The translations under genes and the position numbers were made by a program. A stretch of 64,000 bases of DNA from Pseudomonas sp. DY-1 (lineage in GTDB: Bacteria > Pseudomonadota > Gammaproteobacteria > Pseudomonadales > Pseudomonadaceae), in contig NZ_CP032616.1 of the NCBI RefSeq assembly GCF_003626975.1, forward strand, positions 5,060,001 through 5,124,000, written 5' to 3'. Positions 32,873 through 42,762 of the stretch are shown here, one piece after another. Every line of letters starts with the position of its first letter. Position 1 is the first letter of the stretch. The notes below the pieces were generated by a model. It had not been told where the DNA came from, did not search any database, and saw only the letters and a list, made by a program, of their open reading frames with translations.

Positions 32873-34558
32873 TCAATGTACGAGCATGCCGGTGAACACG
32901 TAGGCCTGAGCCAGCGTGATCAGGCCGACCATGGCGGCGAACATCAGGCTGTGCTTCAGGGTGAAGCGGAACAGGTCGGATTCCTTGCCGACCATGCCTG
33001 TGGCTGCGCAGGCAACGGCGATGGACTGCGGCGAAATCATCTTGCCGGTCACGCCGCCGCTGGTGTTGGCCGCTACCAGCAGGGTGTCGTTCACGCCGAT
33101 CTGGTGCGCAGTGGTGGCCTGCAGGGAACCGAACAGGGCGTTGGACGAGGTATCCGAACCGGTGAGGAACACGCCCAACCAGCCGAGGAACGGCGAGAAG
33201 AACGGGAAGGCCGCGCCGGTACCGGCCAGGACAAGCGCCAGGGTGGTGGACATGCCGGAGAAGTTGGTGACGAAGGCGAAGGCCAGCACCATGCCGATAG
33301 AGAGGATCGGCCACTTCAGCTCGACGAAAGTTTCCTTGAGAGTGGTCATACCATTTTTGATATGAATCCCGAGGATGGCCATGGAGATCAAGGCCGAGAA
33401 GAAGATCGCGGTGCCGGTGGCGGATACTGGGTCGAACTTGTAGACGGCCGGAATGGCGGTGGCGGTGGCCACGATGGGTGCGCCTTTCATCACCAGTTGG
33501 TCGAGGTGCGGGATGGCGATCAGGAAGACGAACTGCTCCAGTGCGCCTCCCGGGGCGAACATGGCCTTGAAGGGCTTCAGGGTCCAGATGGTCACCAGTA
33601 CGGTCAGTACCAGGAAGGGCGACCAGGCCTTGAGGATCTCTCCGAAGCTGTAGGGTGAAGGTGTGGTATTGCGCGGCCCGCCGAAGCCACCCATCACCGC
33701 TGTGCCGCCAGAGATGCCGACCACTTCGCGGTCTTCAGCGCGTTTGGGCTGCCACACCTTCAGGAACAGGGTCAGGGACACCAGGCTCACCAGCGCGGAG
33801 GTAATGTCGGGCAGTTCCGGGCCGATGAAGTTGGAGGTGAAGTACTGGGTGACAGCGAAGCTGGCACCAGCCACCAGGGCTGCCGGCCAGGTTTCCTTGA
33901 TGCCGCGCCAGCCGTCCATCATGGCTACCAGCCAGAAGGGCACGATGATCGACAGCAGCGGCAGTTGGCGGCCTGTCATGGCGCCGATCTTGAAGGCGTC
34001 GATGCCGGTGACCTGGCCTGCGACGATGATCGGGATGCCCAGGGCGCCGAAGGCCACCGGTGCGGTGTTGGCGATCAGGCACAGGCCCGCTGCGTAGAGC
34101 GGGTTGAAGCCCAGGCCGACCAGCAGGGCGGCGGTAATGGCCACCGGTGCGCCGAATCCAGCTGCACCCTCGAGGAAGGCGCCGAAGGAGAAACCGATCA
34201 GCAGGACCTGCAGGCGCTGGTCATCGGTGATGGACAGCACGGAGCTGCGGATCACTTCGAACTGGCCGCTCTTGACCGTGAGTTTGTAGAGGAACACCGC
34301 CGCGACGATGATCCAGGCGATGGGCCAGAGCCCGTAGGCGAAGCCGTAGCCGGCTGCAGCGAACGCCATGTCCACTGGCATCTGGAAGGCGAAGATCGCC
34401 ACTGCCAGAGACAGCGCCAGGGTGATGGTGCCGGCGATGTAGCCCTTCATGCGGAACACCGCCAGGGCCAGGAAGAAGAAGATGATCGGAATCAGTGCGA
34501 CGAGCGCCGACAGCCCGAGGCTGCCGAGAGGGGTATAGATCTGCTGCCAGGTTTGCAT
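32873..34558 (-). CDS. lldP: L-lactate permease
   Basis: A 561-aa inner-membrane carrier with about 12-14 helices, in the LctP family ([20 protein letters not shown] split across a helix, [14 protein letters not shown], and [14 protein letters not shown], all family landmarks). It imports lactate, and possibly glycolate, with protons. I chose the ATG at 34558 ([12 protein letters not shown]), which has GGGAG upstream; the frame is open to 34687 but that part overlaps the operator. First gene of the lldPD-dld operon, with an LldR-type palindrome 115 nt upstream. Confidence 0.95.
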   Translation of the reverse strand: MQTWQQIYTPLGSLGLSALVALIPIIFFFLALAVFRMKGYIAGTITLALSLAVAIFAFQMPVDMAFAAAGYGFAYGLWPIAWIIVAAVFLYKLTVKSGQFEVIRSSVLSITDDQRLQVLLIGFSFGAFLEGAAGFGAPVAITAALLVGLGFNPLYAAGLCLIANTAPVAFGALGIPIIVAGQVTGIDAFKIGAMTGRQLPLLSIIVPFWLVAMMDGWRGIKETWPAALVAGASFAVTQYFTSNFIGPELPDITSALVSLVSLTLFLKVWQPKRAEDREVVGISGGTAVMGGFGGPRNTTPSPYSFGEILKAWSPFLVLTVLVTIWTLKPFKAMFAPGGALEQFVFLIAIPHLDQLVMKGAPIVATATAIPAVYKFDPVSATGTAIFFSALISMAILGIHIKNGMTTLKETFVELKWPILSIGMVLAFAFVTNFSGMSTTLALVLAGTGAAFPFFSPFLGWLGVFLTGSDTSSNALFGSLQATTAHQIGVNDTLLVAANTSGGVTGKMISPQSIAVACAATGMVGKESDLFRFTLKHSLMFAAMVGLITLAQAYVFTGMLVH

Positions 34559-34672
34559 CGTGGGGTGGCTCCCTAATTGTTTTTGGAGTGCCTGTTTGCC
34601 GGATCGGGCGAAGACCGTTGCGCTTGTGGCGCGGCGGCAGGCGAAGACCGAGTCGGCGCTGCGTGTCGGAAT

Positions 34673-34689
34673 AATTGGTAATACCAATT
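34673..34689. promoter_or_regulatory. LldR-type operator between lldP and lldR
   Basis: AATTGGTAATACCAATT, a palindrome broken only at the central base. It contains TTGGT-N3-ACCAA, the general form bound by FadR-subfamily GntR regulators and matching the known lactate-operon operators. It lies in the 323-bp divergent spacer (34559-34881). Expected action: repression of lldP-D-dld, and probably of lldR, relieved by lactate. Confidence 0.85.
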
Positions 34690-34881
34690 TACAAAAGCGA
34701 CGGCTCAGAGTAAAAGCCTGAATATCGTTGTGTCAATTTGCCGCTTTGCGACTTTGGTCGAGCGGCCGATGGAAGGTGTGCTTCTTGTGCGTGACTGGTG
34801 GGCTGGTTAGGCTGCCGCGTCGCGCCCCGTAGGCGCTGTGTTTTAAGGCCGCCCGAGGCGGCGTGAAGGGTTGGTAGAGCA

Positions 34882-35649
34882 ATGGGATTCGGTCAGGTAC
34901 GTCAGCGCCGCTTGTCGGACGATATCGTCAGTCAGCTTGAGGCGATGATCCTCGAGGGCACCTTGAAGGCCGGTGAACGGCTACCTGCCGAGCGTGCGCT
35001 TGCCGAGCAGTTCGGTGTGTCACGCCCCTCGCTACGTGAGGCGATCCAGAAGCTGGTGGCGCGAGGGCTGCTGGTCAGCCGGCAGGGCGGGGGCAACTAT
35101 GTCGCTGCCGAGCTGGGGGCGACGTTCAGCGATCCCTTGTTGCAATTGTTGGAGAGCAATCCCGAGGCCCAGCGCGATCTCCTGGAGTTTCGCCATACCC
35201 TGGAAGGCTCATGCGCGTACTACGCGGCGCAGCGGGCGACGGAGGTGGATCACGAGCGCCTGACAGAGGCCTACGAGAGTCTTCAGGCCTGCTATGCGCC
35301 GGACAGCAAGGCAAGTCGGGCGGAGGAGGGGGCGGCGGACGCGCGCTTCCATCTGGCAATTGCCGAGGCCAGCCACAATGCGGTGCTGCTGCACACCATT
35401 CGGGGACTCTTCGATCTGCTGAAGCACAATGTGGTAACCAACATCGGTGGGATGTACCTGCAGCGTGGTGAGACCCGCGACATGCTGACGAAGCAACACC
35501 GGGCCCTCTATGAAGCGATCATCGAGCGGCGTGCAGTCGATGCGCGGGAGATTTCCCATCAGCACATCCAGTACGTTCAAGAGGTGCTGGAGGAAGGTCA
35601 GCTAGAAGCGCAGCGGCTGGCGAGATCTCAGCGGCGTCAGGGTATCTGA
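34882..35649 (+). CDS. lldR: GntR (FadR subfamily) lactate-responsive regulator
   Basis: A 255-aa protein with an N-terminal winged helix-turn-helix (residues 8-75, GERLPAERALAEQFGVSRPSLREAIQKL) and a C-terminal all-helical FCD ligand domain with metal-binding histidines (ARFHLAIAEASHN, KQHRALYEAI, SHQHIQYV). Family members bind lactate or other acids and then leave the operator. It is divergent from lldP, with the palindrome at 34673-34689 between them, and ends in a bidirectional terminator. The ATG at 34882 has a weak GAG nearby. Confidence 0.9.
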   Translation: MGFGQVRQRRLSDDIVSQLEAMILEGTLKAGERLPAERALAEQFGVSRPSLREAIQKLVARGLLVSRQGGGNYVAAELGATFSDPLLQLLESNPEAQRDLLEFRHTLEGSCAYYAAQRATEVDHERLTEAYESLQACYAPDSKASRAEEGAADARFHLAIAEASHNAVLLHTIRGLFDLLKHNVVTNIGGMYLQRGETRDMLTKQHRALYEAIIERRAVDAREISHQHIQYVQEVLEEGQLEAQRLARSQRRQGI

Positions 35650-35652
35650 GGC

Positions 35653-35690
35653 AAAAAAAACGCCGGGCAGTGCCCGGCGTTGTTTTGTGT
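35653..35690. terminator. Bidirectional terminator between lldR and smpB
   Basis: CGCCGGGCA/TGCCCGGCG stem (35661-35669 with 35671-35679), with A8 on the left and TTGTTTT on the right. It serves lldR rightward and smpB leftward. Confidence 0.85.
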
Positions 35691-35695
35691 TGGGC

Positions 35696-36175
35696 TTATT
35701 CCTTGCCCTTGGTACGCATGGCCCGCGCGATCTCACGGTCGGAGTCGCGCTCCTTCTCCGTGGCGCGCTTGTCGAATTCCTTCTTGCCCTTGGCCAGGGC
35801 GATCTCGCACTTGATCAGGTGCTTCTTCCAGTAGATCGACAGCGCCACGCAGGCGTAGCCCTTCTGCTGAACCGCGCCGAAAAGCTTGCCCAGCTCGCGC
35901 TTGTGCAGCAGCAGCTTGCGGGTGCGCACCGGGTCGGCAATCACGTGAGTGCTCGCCGTCTTCAGTGGGGTAATGTGGCTGCCGAGCAGCCAGGCTTCGC
36001 CGTCTTTCAGCAGCACATAGCTGTCCACCAGCTGTGCCTTTCCGGCGCGCAGACTCTTCACTTCCCAGCCGGCGAGAGCCAGCCCGGCTTCGAATTTCTG
36101 TTCGATGGAATAGTCGTGCAGCGCCTTCTTGTTGAGGGCGATGGTGCCTTCCGGATGTTTCTTTTGCTTAGCCAT
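35696..36175 (-). CDS. smpB: SsrA-binding protein
   Basis: A 159-aa protein, the usual SmpB length. Conserved segments visible are [57 protein letters not shown] and the basic C-terminal tail [21 protein letters not shown], which enters the mRNA channel. It binds tmRNA and delivers it to stalled ribosomes. Its RNA partner ssrA is in the same window at 24443-24817. It is divergent from ratA, and the ATG at 36175 is 153 nt from the ratA start. Confidence 0.97.
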   Translation of the reverse strand: MAKQKKHPEGTIALNKKALHDYSIEQKFEAGLALAGWEVKSLRAGKAQLVDSYVLLKDGEAWLLGSHITPLKTASTHVIADPVRTRKLLLHKRELGKLFGAVQQKGYACVALSIYWKKHLIKCEIALAKGKKEFDKRATEKERDSDREIARAMRTKGKE

Positions 36176-36328
36176 AGGCGGCGCATTATAGGGAGTCGCA
36201 GACGGCGCGGCTACGGCGGCGTAGGCTTGAGCGATGCTGGTGAATCTCCGACAATGCGGCACTTTTTTGATCAGTCCGGCCCTGTGCATCCCTGCGCGAA
36301 GCGGTCTGGAACCCTGTTTGAGGCCAAG

Positions 36329-36763
36329 ATGACCACCCATATCCAGCGCTCCGCCCTGTTGCCATTCCCTGCGCAGGCGCTCTACGACCTGGTCAACGAT
36401 GTGGCGCGCTACCCGGAATTCCTGCCGTGGTGTTCGGCTGCCACCGTCATGGAGGAGAGCGAGAGTCATATGCTCGCCAGGCTCGAAGTGGCCAAGGGCA
36501 GCCTCAGCCAGCGCTTCGTCACCCGCAACAAGCTGGACGGGGGCAGCATGATCGAAATGAATCTGGAAGAAGGCCCCTTCAGTCAGTTGCACGGCGTTTG
36601 GCATTTCAAGTCGTTGGGAGACAAGGCCTGCAAGATCAGTCTGGATCTGCGGTTCGATTACGCCGGCCCGATCATCAAGGCTACCCTGGGGCCTTTGTTC
36701 ACCCAGGCTGCCAATACCATGGTGGACGCGTTCTGCCAGCGTGCGAAGCAGCTCTATGGCTAA
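36329..36763 (+). CDS. ratA: RatA-like START/SRPBCC protein
   Basis: A 144-aa protein of the coenzyme Q-binding/polyketide cyclase fold: [33 protein letters not shown] at the N-terminus split over two elements, a beta-sheet core, and the C-terminal helix [23 protein letters not shown]. coli RatA inhibits 70S formation when overproduced, and eukaryotic Coq10 relatives bind ubiquinone, so which role applies here is open. GAGG lies upstream of the ATG. It overlaps rnfH by 8 nt, a pairing conserved in gammaproteobacteria. Confidence 0.9.
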   Translation: MTTHIQRSALLPFPAQALYDLVNDVARYPEFLPWCSAATVMEESESHMLARLEVAKGSLSQRFVTRNKLDGGSMIEMNLEEGPFSQLHGVWHFKSLGDKACKISLDLRFDYAGPIIKATLGPLFTQAANTMVDAFCQRAKQLYG

Positions 36764-37076
36764 TGCTGTGATCCACATCGAGGTGGTCTACGCCCTGGCC
36801 GGCCACCAGCAGTTACTCCGCCTTGATGTCCCTGTGGGCATCAGCGCCCGGGAGGCGGTGCTGCGTTCGGGCATGGCGGAGCACTTCCCCGACCTGGATC
36901 TTGCCAGCTGCCCGCTTGGCATCTTCGGCAAGGCGCTGCCGAACCCGGAAGATCGATTGTTGGAGGAGGGGGATCGAGTGGAGATATATCGGCCGCTGAT
37001 CGCTGATCCGAAGGAAGTGCGCAAGCAGCGAGCAGCAAAGGCTGCCCAAGTGCGTGCGGGTGAGCGGGGCGCCTGA
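36756..37076 (+). CDS. rnfH: RnfH family (UPF0125) protein
   Basis: A 106-aa ubiquitin-like beta-grasp protein: [58 protein letters not shown] and [10 protein letters not shown] are all typical. The tail is basic. Its start lies within the last codons of ratA, so the two are translationally coupled. The function is not settled; a toxin-antitoxin link with RatA has been proposed but is doubtful. Ends in a strong terminator. Confidence 0.88.
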   Translation: MANAVIHIEVVYALAGHQQLLRLDVPVGISAREAVLRSGMAEHFPDLDLASCPLGIFGKALPNPEDRLLEEGDRVEIYRPLIADPKEVRKQRAAKAAQVRAGERGA

Positions 37077-37086
37077 ATCCCGTCCA

Positions 37087-37118
37087 TGAAAAAGCCCGGG
37101 ACCAGCCCGGGCTTTTTT
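37087..37118. terminator. Bidirectional terminator between rnfH and bamE
   Basis: AAAAAGCCCGGG-ACCAG-CCCGGGCTTTTTT: a 7-bp stem, AGCCCGGG/CCCGGGCT, with A and T tracts on either side. It lies between converging genes. Confidence 0.9.
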
Positions 37119-37129
37119 GTTGCCGCGTG

Positions 37130-37663
37130 TTATTGCGGCGAGGTTTCCAGCGGCTCCGGAATCGGCACCGGTACCGGCTCTGCGCTGTCCACTTCTTTCT
37201 GGATTTTCTCCAGCAGGGAACCCGGCGCTGCCGGTTCTTCGGCCTTTTGCTGCTCTTTCGGCTGTTCCGGTTTGGCTTCGGTAGTCGTGGTGGTGCTTTC
37301 GCCGCCGAGGATCGCTTCGTCACGGCTCACGCCGGGCATGAAGTCGCCAGCCAGTCCGATCAGTTGGTCGTTGCCGTCGAACATCAGGCTGACGCGCTCC
37401 TGTAGGCGTTGACCGCCGCCTGGCTGGATGCTGTAGAGGTAGTCCCAGCGCTTGGCGTGGAAGGTGTCGGTGATCAGCGGGTTGCCCATGATAAACCGCA
37501 CTTGACGCCGGGTCATTCCGGGCTTCAACTGGTCTATCATGTCTTGCGTTACGACGTTGCCCTGCTGGATGTCGATCTTGTAGACCCCGGGAAACGAGCA
37601 ACCGGCGAGTGCGAGCAAGCCTGCGAAGGAAAGGCTGGTCAGCAGGAGCTTGGTGTTTTGCAT
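37130..37663 (-). CDS. bamE: Outer-membrane assembly lipoprotein BamE (OmlA)
   Basis: A 177-aa lipoprotein. The signal ends in a lipobox (LLALAGC, Cys near residue 22), followed by the SmpA/OmlA domain ([46 protein letters not shown]). A Thr/Gln/Pro-rich tail runs over the last 70 residues. It stabilises the BAM complex that inserts beta-barrels. The ATG at 37663 is preceded by a weak GGTGGGAG. It is divergent from fur, as in other pseudomonads, and converges on rnfH. Confidence 0.93.
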   Translation of the reverse strand: MQNTKLLLTSLSFAGLLALAGCSFPGVYKIDIQQGNVVTQDMIDQLKPGMTRRQVRFIMGNPLITDTFHAKRWDYLYSIQPGGGQRLQERVSLMFDGNDQLIGLAGDFMPGVSRDEAILGGESTTTTTEAKPEQPKEQQKAEEPAAPGSLLEKIQKEVDSAEPVPVPIPEPLETSPQ

Positions 37664-37762
37664 CGGTGGGAGACTTCCACTATCTTGGCTGGGCACGAAA
37701 AGTCCCGATCATACCTGCATTAAGGGAAGCTGCGAAAGCCGCATTCCTCGAGAAAACCGACC

Positions 37763-38167
37763 ATGGTTGAAAACAACGAACTGCGTAAAGCCGGCCTGAA
37801 GGTGACCTTGCCTCGGGTCAAGATCCTCCAGATGCTCGACTCCACCGAGCAACGCCACATGAGCGCGGAGGACGTTTACAAGGCCTTGATGGAAGCTGGT
37901 GAAGATGTCGGTCTGGCCACTGTCTATCGAGTTCTGACCCAGTTCGAAGCGGCGGGCCTGGTGGTTCGTCACAACTTCGACGGCGGTCATGCAGTGTTCG
38001 AGCTGGCCGATAGCGGCCATCACGACCACATGGTGTGCGTCGATTCCGGTGAAGTGATCGAGTTCTTCGATCCGGAAATCGAGAAGCGCCAGAAGGAAAT
38101 CGTCAAGGAGCGTGGTTACGAGCTTGTTGACCACAATCTGGTGCTGTACATCCGCAAGAAAAAGTGA
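37763..38167 (+). CDS. fur: Ferric uptake regulator
   Basis: A 134-aa protein, essentially a full-length Pseudomonas Fur: winged helix (residues 1-83, LKVTLPRVKILQML, VGLATVYRVLTQFEAAG) and dimerisation/metal domain with HHDHMVCVDSGEVIEF. As in P. aeruginosa it lacks the CxxC pairs of E. coli Fur. It represses iron-uptake genes when Fe(II) is bound. It shares a 99-bp divergent spacer with bamE and ends in a clear terminator; no obvious Fur box was seen in its own promoter. Confidence 0.97.
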   Translation: MVENNELRKAGLKVTLPRVKILQMLDSTEQRHMSAEDVYKALMEAGEDVGLATVYRVLTQFEAAGLVVRHNFDGGHAVFELADSGHHDHMVCVDSGEVIEFFDPEIEKRQKEIVKERGYELVDHNLVLYIRKKK

Positions 38168-38183
38168 GCGCTTCGCGCAAAGG

Positions 38184-38210
38184 AAAAGGCGACCACAAGG
38201 TCGCCTTTTT
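38184..38210. terminator. Terminator between fur and recN
   Basis: AAAAGGCGACC-ACAA-GGTCGCCTTTTT, usable from both sides. Confidence 0.9.
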
Positions 38211-38224
38211 CGTTTGGGTTGAAA

Positions 38225-39898
38225 TCAGCGCTGGGCGCTGACCACCATCTTCCGGGCGTGGGCCAGGGATTCCTCGGTGAGGTCCAGGCCGCCCAGCATG
38301 CGGGCGATCTCTTCGATGCGCGGTGCTTCCTGCAGCTTGGTCACTGCAGTGCGCGTTTCCTGGGTGCCACGCACCTTGTGCACGAAGAGGTGGTGGTGGC
38401 CCTGCGCGGCTACTTGCGGAAGGTGGGTGACGGTAAGGACCTGGCCACGCTCGCCGAGGCGACGCAGCAGTTGGCCAACCACTTCGGCGGTGGGGCCGCC
38501 GATACCAACGTCCACCTCGTCGAAGACCAGGGTGGGCACGCGTGATGTCTGCGCGGTGATCACCTGGATCGCCAGGCTGATACGGGACAGTTCGCCGCCC
38601 GAGGCGACCTTTGCCAATGCCTTCAGCGGTTGGCCAGGGTTGGCGCTCACCAGAAACTCCACTTGTTCCAGTCCGTAGTGTTGTGGCTCATCCAGCTGGC
38701 TCGCATATAGCCTGATATTGAAGCGCCCGCCGGGCATGCCCAGGCGCTGCATCTCGATTTCCACGGCGCCGGCCAGCTGTTCCGCCGCTTCGCCACGCAG
38801 CCGGCTCAGTTCAGTGGCTTTCTCCTGATAGTGACGCTCATACGCAGTCAGTTCCTCGGCGAGTCGCTCGGCTGCTTCGTCATCGGCGTTGAGGGCTTCC
38901 AGTTCGTCCAGCAGGCGTTGCTGAAGCTCGGCGAGGTCGTTCGGTTGGACGCGGTGTTTTCGAGCCAGGGTGTAGATGGCGTCGAGACGTTCCTCCAGAG
39001 CTTGCTGGCGTTCAGGGTCGGCGTCGAAATGATCGAGGAAGCGGTTCAGCTCGCCCATGGCCTCCTCGACCTGGATCTGTGCGCTGGACAGCAGGTTGAC
39101 CGCTTCGGTCAGGGCGCCTGGCTGGGAATGAAAGGCGGTGAGGCGGTTGAGACTGGCGGTCAGCGCGCTGAGTACGTTGCCGGCATCGCTGTCGCTGCAC
39201 ATTTCGATGACCTGGCGGCATGCGGCCAGCAGGCTTTCGGCATTGGCGAGGTTCTTGTGTTCCTGCTCCAGCCGTTCCAGTTCGTTCTCGCCGAGGGCCA
39301 GGTTTTCCAACTCGTCCAACTGGTAGGTGAGCAGCTGGTGGCGTGCCCGCTGTTCGTCGCCTGCTCGGGACAGGTGCTCCAGCTCCTGGCGGGTCTGTCG
39401 CCAGCGTTGGGCTGCCAGTTGCACCTGGCGGGCGAGGTCGCTGGCGCCTGCGAACTCATCCAGCAGGCGCCGATGGGTGTCGGTCTTGAGCAGGGACTGG
39501 TGTTCGTGTTGGCTGTGGATGTCGATCAGCAGTTCGCCCAGGGTCTTTAGGTCGCCTTGGGGGCAGGGGCTGCCATTGATGTAGGCACGGGAACGACCTT
39601 CGGCGGTGATGACGCGTCGCAGTATGCATGGGCCGTCGTTGTCCAGGTCGCGCTCGGCCAGCCAGGTGCGGGCTTCGGGGATGCGGCTGAGGTCGAAGCT
39701 GGCGAGGATGTCGGCTTTGTCGGCGCCGGGGCGCACCACGCCGCTGTCGGCGCGATCACCCAGGGTCAGGCCGAGGGCGTCGAGCATTATCGACTTGCCG
39801 GCGCCGGTTTCCCCGGTGATCACGGACATTCCACCCTCAAGCTCCAGATCCAGGTGCTCGACGATGGCGTAATTGTGGATTGACAGGTGTACCAGCAT
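38225..39898 (-). CDS. recN: DNA repair protein RecN
   Basis: A 557-aa SMC-like ATPase. Walker A GETGAGKS is near residue 30, followed by long coiled-coil arms (about 150-370, rich in Leu/Glu/Arg) and a C-terminal ABC signature region (SGGELSRISLAIQV) with Walker B LVFDEVDVGIGG. RecN holds broken DNA ends together during recombinational repair. The ATG at 39898 precedes LVHLSIHNYAIVEHL, the usual N-terminus. A LexA box 24 nt upstream puts it in the SOS regulon. It converges on fur and is divergent from grpE. Confidence 0.96.
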   Translation of the reverse strand: MLVHLSIHNYAIVEHLDLELEGGMSVITGETGAGKSIMLDALGLTLGDRADSGVVRPGADKADILASFDLSRIPEARTWLAERDLDNDGPCILRRVITAEGRSRAYINGSPCPQGDLKTLGELLIDIHSQHEHQSLLKTDTHRRLLDEFAGASDLARQVQLAAQRWRQTRQELEHLSRAGDEQRARHQLLTYQLDELENLALGENELERLEQEHKNLANAESLLAACRQVIEMCSDSDAGNVLSALTASLNRLTAFHSQPGALTEAVNLLSSAQIQVEEAMGELNRFLDHFDADPERQQALEERLDAIYTLARKHRVQPNDLAELQQRLLDELEALNADDEAAERLAEELTAYERHYQEKATELSRLRGEAAEQLAGAVEIEMQRLGMPGGRFNIRLYASQLDEPQHYGLEQVEFLVSANPGQPLKALAKVASGGELSRISLAIQVITAQTSRVPTLVFDEVDVGIGGPTAEVVGQLLRRLGERGQVLTVTHLPQVAAQGHHHLFVHKVRGTQETRTAVTKLQEAPRIEEIARMLGGLDLTEESLAHARKMVVSAQR

Positions 39899-39922
39899 GG
39901 TGCGACTCCCGCGCTGAGTTGG

Positions 39923-39938
39923 CTGTGTATTTATACAG
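39923..39938 (-). promoter_or_regulatory. LexA (SOS) box of recN
   Basis: On the minus strand CTGTATAAATACACAG, exactly CTG-N10-CAG with an AT-rich core, 24 nt before the recN start. Confidence 0.85.
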
Positions 39939-39971
39939 TGTTTGTTTTCTGCCTGACAATCGCTCCTCCCC

Positions 39972-39999
39972 CTTGAAGCGACAAATTGCGACCCCATAT
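39972..39999 (+). promoter_or_regulatory. Sigma-32 heat-shock promoter of grpE-dnaK
   Basis: CTTGAAG (39972-39978), a 13-bp spacer and CCCCATAT (39992-39999), an almost ideal RpoH promoter. It is 55 nt before the grpE start. Confidence 0.88.
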
Positions 40000-40054
40000 A
40001 GGCGGACATATCAGCGGGTCTTTACCCGCAGCTGTCTTTTATGAGGAGGAAGGC

Positions 40055-40624
40055 ATGGCCGACGAACAGACCCTGGATAACCAGACCCCCGAAGCGAATC
40101 CTGCTGCCGACGCCGCATCCGGCGAAGACCTCGCCACCCGCGTACAGGTGCTGGAAGAGCAGCTGGCTGCGGCCCAGGATCAGTCGCTGCGTGTTGCCGC
40201 CGAACTGCAAAACATCCGTCGCCGTGCCGAACAGGATGTGGAGAAGGCGCACAAGTTCGCCCTGGAAAAATTCGCCAACGACCTGCTGCCGGTTGTCGAC
40301 AGTCTGGAGCGCGGTCTCGAACTGTCCAGCGCCACTGACGAGACGATCAAGCCGGTGCGCGAAGGGATGGAGCTGACGCTTAAGCTGTTCCACGACACGC
40401 TCAAGCGTCACCAGTTGGAGGCGGTCGACCCGCATGGCGCGCCCTTCAATCCTGAGCATCACCAAGCCATGGCAATGGAAGAGAGCACCCATGTCGAGCC
40501 GGGCAGCGTGCTCAAGGTGTTCCAGAAGGGTTACCTGCTCAATGGCCGCCTGTTGCGCCCCGCCATGGTGGTGGTCAGCAAGGCTCCGAGCGCGACGCCG
40601 CCGTCGATCGACGAGCAGGCTTGA
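40055..40624 (+). CDS. grpE: Nucleotide exchange factor GrpE
   Basis: A 189-aa protein with an acidic disordered N-terminus, a long dimerisation helix (residues 30-90, [18 protein letters not shown]) and a C-terminal beta-wing ([36 protein letters not shown]). It releases ADP from DnaK. The ATG at 40055 has GAGGAGGAAGG upstream. It begins the grpE-dnaK-dnaJ set, transcribed from the sigma-32 promoter. Confidence 0.97.
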   Translation: MADEQTLDNQTPEANPAADAASGEDLATRVQVLEEQLAAAQDQSLRVAAELQNIRRRAEQDVEKAHKFALEKFANDLLPVVDSLERGLELSSATDETIKPVREGMELTLKLFHDTLKRHQLEAVDPHGAPFNPEHHQAMAMEESTHVEPGSVLKVFQKGYLLNGRLLRPAMVVVSKAPSATPPSIDEQA

Positions 40625-40724
40625 AATCCGGGCTTGGGCCCCCATCTGTTAGATCAAGCGTTTATGTGCTGCCGCGGTCCGTGAAGTGAGGCCGCGGAGA
40701 ATCCAAAGTTTCGGGAGAGAGAAT

Positions 40725-42638
40725 ATGGGCAAAATCATTGGTATCGACCTGGGGACCACCAACTCTTGCGTGGCCATCCTGGAAAACGGCAACGTCAAGG
40801 TGATCGAGAACGCCGAAGGCGCTCGCACCACGCCGTCCATCATCGCCTACACCAACGACGGTGAGACCCTGGTCGGGCAGTCCGCCAAGCGCCAGGCGGT
40901 CACCAACCCGCAGAACACCCTGTACGCCGTGAAGCGTCTGATCGGTCGCCGCTTCGAAGAAGACGTCGTGCAGAAAGACATCAAGATGGTTCCCTACAAG
41001 ATCGCCAAGGCCGACAACGGTGACGCCTGGGTGGAAGTGAAGGGCCAGAAGATGGCGCCGCCGCAAATCTCTGCGGAAGTGCTGAAGAAGATGAAGAAGA
41101 CCGCCGAAGACTACCTCGGCGAGCCGGTCACCGAAGCGGTGATCACCGTTCCGGCCTACTTCAACGACAGCCAGCGCCAGGCTACCAAGGACGCCGGCCG
41201 CATCGCCGGTCTGGACGTCAAGCGCATCATCAACGAGCCGACCGCGGCTGCACTGGCCTACGGCATGGACAAGGCCAAGGGCGATCACACCGTTATCGTC
41301 TATGACCTGGGCGGCGGTACCTTCGACGTGTCGGTGATCGAGATCGCTGAGGTCGACGGCGAGCACCAGTTCGAAGTGCTGGCCACCAACGGCGACACCT
41401 TCCTTGGTGGTGAAGACTTCGACCTGCGCCTGATTGATTACCTCGTCGACGAGTTCAAGAAAGAGTCCGGCATGGACCTGAAGGGTGATCCCCTGGCCAT
41501 GCAGCGTCTGAAAGAAGCTGCCGAAAAGGCCAAGATCGAGCTGTCTTCCGCTCAGCAGACTGACGTCAACCTGCCGTACATCACTGCAGATCAGACCGGT
41601 CCGAAGCACCTGAACGTGAAGATTTCCCGCGCCAAGCTGGAAGCCCTGGTCGAAGATCTGGTCGCGCGTACCATCGAGCCCTGCCGCATCGCCCTGAAGG
41701 ACGCAGGCCTGGACGTATCCGATATCCAGGAAGTGATCCTGGTCGGTGGCCAGACCCGTATGCCGCTGGTGCAGAAGCAGGTTGCCGACTTCTTCGGCAA
41801 AGAGCCGCGCAAGGACGTGAACCCCGACGAGGCCGTCGCCATTGGTGCCGCCATCCAGGGTGCCGTGCTGGCCGGTGATGTGAAAGACGTGCTGCTGCTC
41901 GACGTATCCCCGCTGACCCTGGGTATCGAAACCCTGGGTGGCGTGATGACCGCGCTGATCGAGAAGAACACCACCATCCCGACCAAGAAGTCGCAGGTGT
42001 TCTCCACCGCCGACGACAACCAGTCTGCAGTGACCATTCACGTGCTGCAGGGTGAGCGCAAGCAGGCCGCCCAGAACAAGTCCCTGGGCAAGTTCGATCT
42101 GGCCGAGATTCCGCCGGCTCCGCGTGGCGTACCGCAGATCGAAGTGACCTTCGACATCGATGCCAACGGCATCCTGCACGTCGGCGCGAAGGACAAGGCC
42201 ACCGGCAAGCAGCAATCCATCGTGATCAAGGCCAACTCCGGTCTGTCCGAGGAAGAAATCCAGCAGATGGTGCGTGATGCCGAGGCCAACGCCGAGGAAG
42301 ACCGCAAGTTCGAAGAGCTGGCCGCTGCCCGCAACCAGGGCGACGCGCTGGTTCACGCCACTCGCAAGATGATCACCGAGGCCGGCGACAAGGCCACTGC
42401 TGAGGAGAAGGTTGCGATCGAGAAGGCGCTGGGTGAGTTGGAAGTGGCCGTGAAGGGCGACGACAAGGCCGACATCGAAGCCAAGATGAATGCCCTGTCC
42501 CAGGCGTCCACTCCGCTGGCCCAGAAGATGTACGCCGACCAGGCTCAGGCTGGCGAACAGCCGCAAGCTTCCGCTGCGGACAAGGCTGGCGACGATGCCG
42601 TCGACGCCGAGTTCGAAGAGGTCAAGGAAAACAAGTAA
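40725..42638 (+). CDS. dnaK: Molecular chaperone DnaK (Hsp70)
   Basis: A 637-aa protein of standard length. The ATPase domain has [12 protein letters not shown], the phosphate loop [12 protein letters not shown] and [10 protein letters not shown]; the substrate-binding domain starts after the [14 protein letters not shown] linker; the lid ends in the acidic EEV-type tail ([11 protein letters not shown]). It folds and refolds proteins with DnaJ and GrpE. The 100-bp gap from grpE carries a GC-rich inverted repeat (CCGCGG) before a good GGGAGAGAG site. Confidence 0.98.
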   Translation: MGKIIGIDLGTTNSCVAILENGNVKVIENAEGARTTPSIIAYTNDGETLVGQSAKRQAVTNPQNTLYAVKRLIGRRFEEDVVQKDIKMVPYKIAKADNGDAWVEVKGQKMAPPQISAEVLKKMKKTAEDYLGEPVTEAVITVPAYFNDSQRQATKDAGRIAGLDVKRIINEPTAAALAYGMDKAKGDHTVIVYDLGGGTFDVSVIEIAEVDGEHQFEVLATNGDTFLGGEDFDLRLIDYLVDEFKKESGMDLKGDPLAMQRLKEAAEKAKIELSSAQQTDVNLPYITADQTGPKHLNVKISRAKLEALVEDLVARTIEPCRIALKDAGLDVSDIQEVILVGGQTRMPLVQKQVADFFGKEPRKDVNPDEAVAIGAAIQGAVLAGDVKDVLLLDVSPLTLGIETLGGVMTALIEKNTTIPTKKSQVFSTADDNQSAVTIHVLQGERKQAAQNKSLGKFDLAEIPPAPRGVPQIEVTFDIDANGILHVGAKDKATGKQQSIVIKANSGLSEEEIQQMVRDAEANAEEDRKFEELAAARNQGDALVHATRKMITEAGDKATAEEKVAIEKALGELEVAVKGDDKADIEAKMNALSQASTPLAQKMYADQAQAGEQPQASAADKAGDDAVDAEFEEVKENK

Positions 42639-42660
42639 GTGTCACGCTTGCTTTCGCCCC

Positions 42661-42719
42661 GGCGTACGGTGCCAGACGGCCCGTACGCCTGATCTGCCGC
42701 GCGGGAGCTTGCTCCCGCG
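42661..42719. repeat. Two hairpins between dnaK and dnaJ, one REP-like
   Basis: GGCGTACGG/CCGTACGCC (42661-42669 with 42681-42689) and CGCGGGAGC-TT-GCTCCCGCG (42700-42719), the latter resembling a trimmed Pseudomonas REP. They probably protect dnaK mRNA and lower expression of dnaJ. Confidence 0.6.
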
Positions 42720-42762
42720 TTGGTGTGTCTGGGGCTGGTGAATTCGAGAGTGCAGGAAACCT

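Noticed and set aside
40662..42566. A 634-codon minus-strand frame opposite dnaK
   Set aside because: Antisense frame created by the strong codon bias of dnaK; such frames are well known artefacts.
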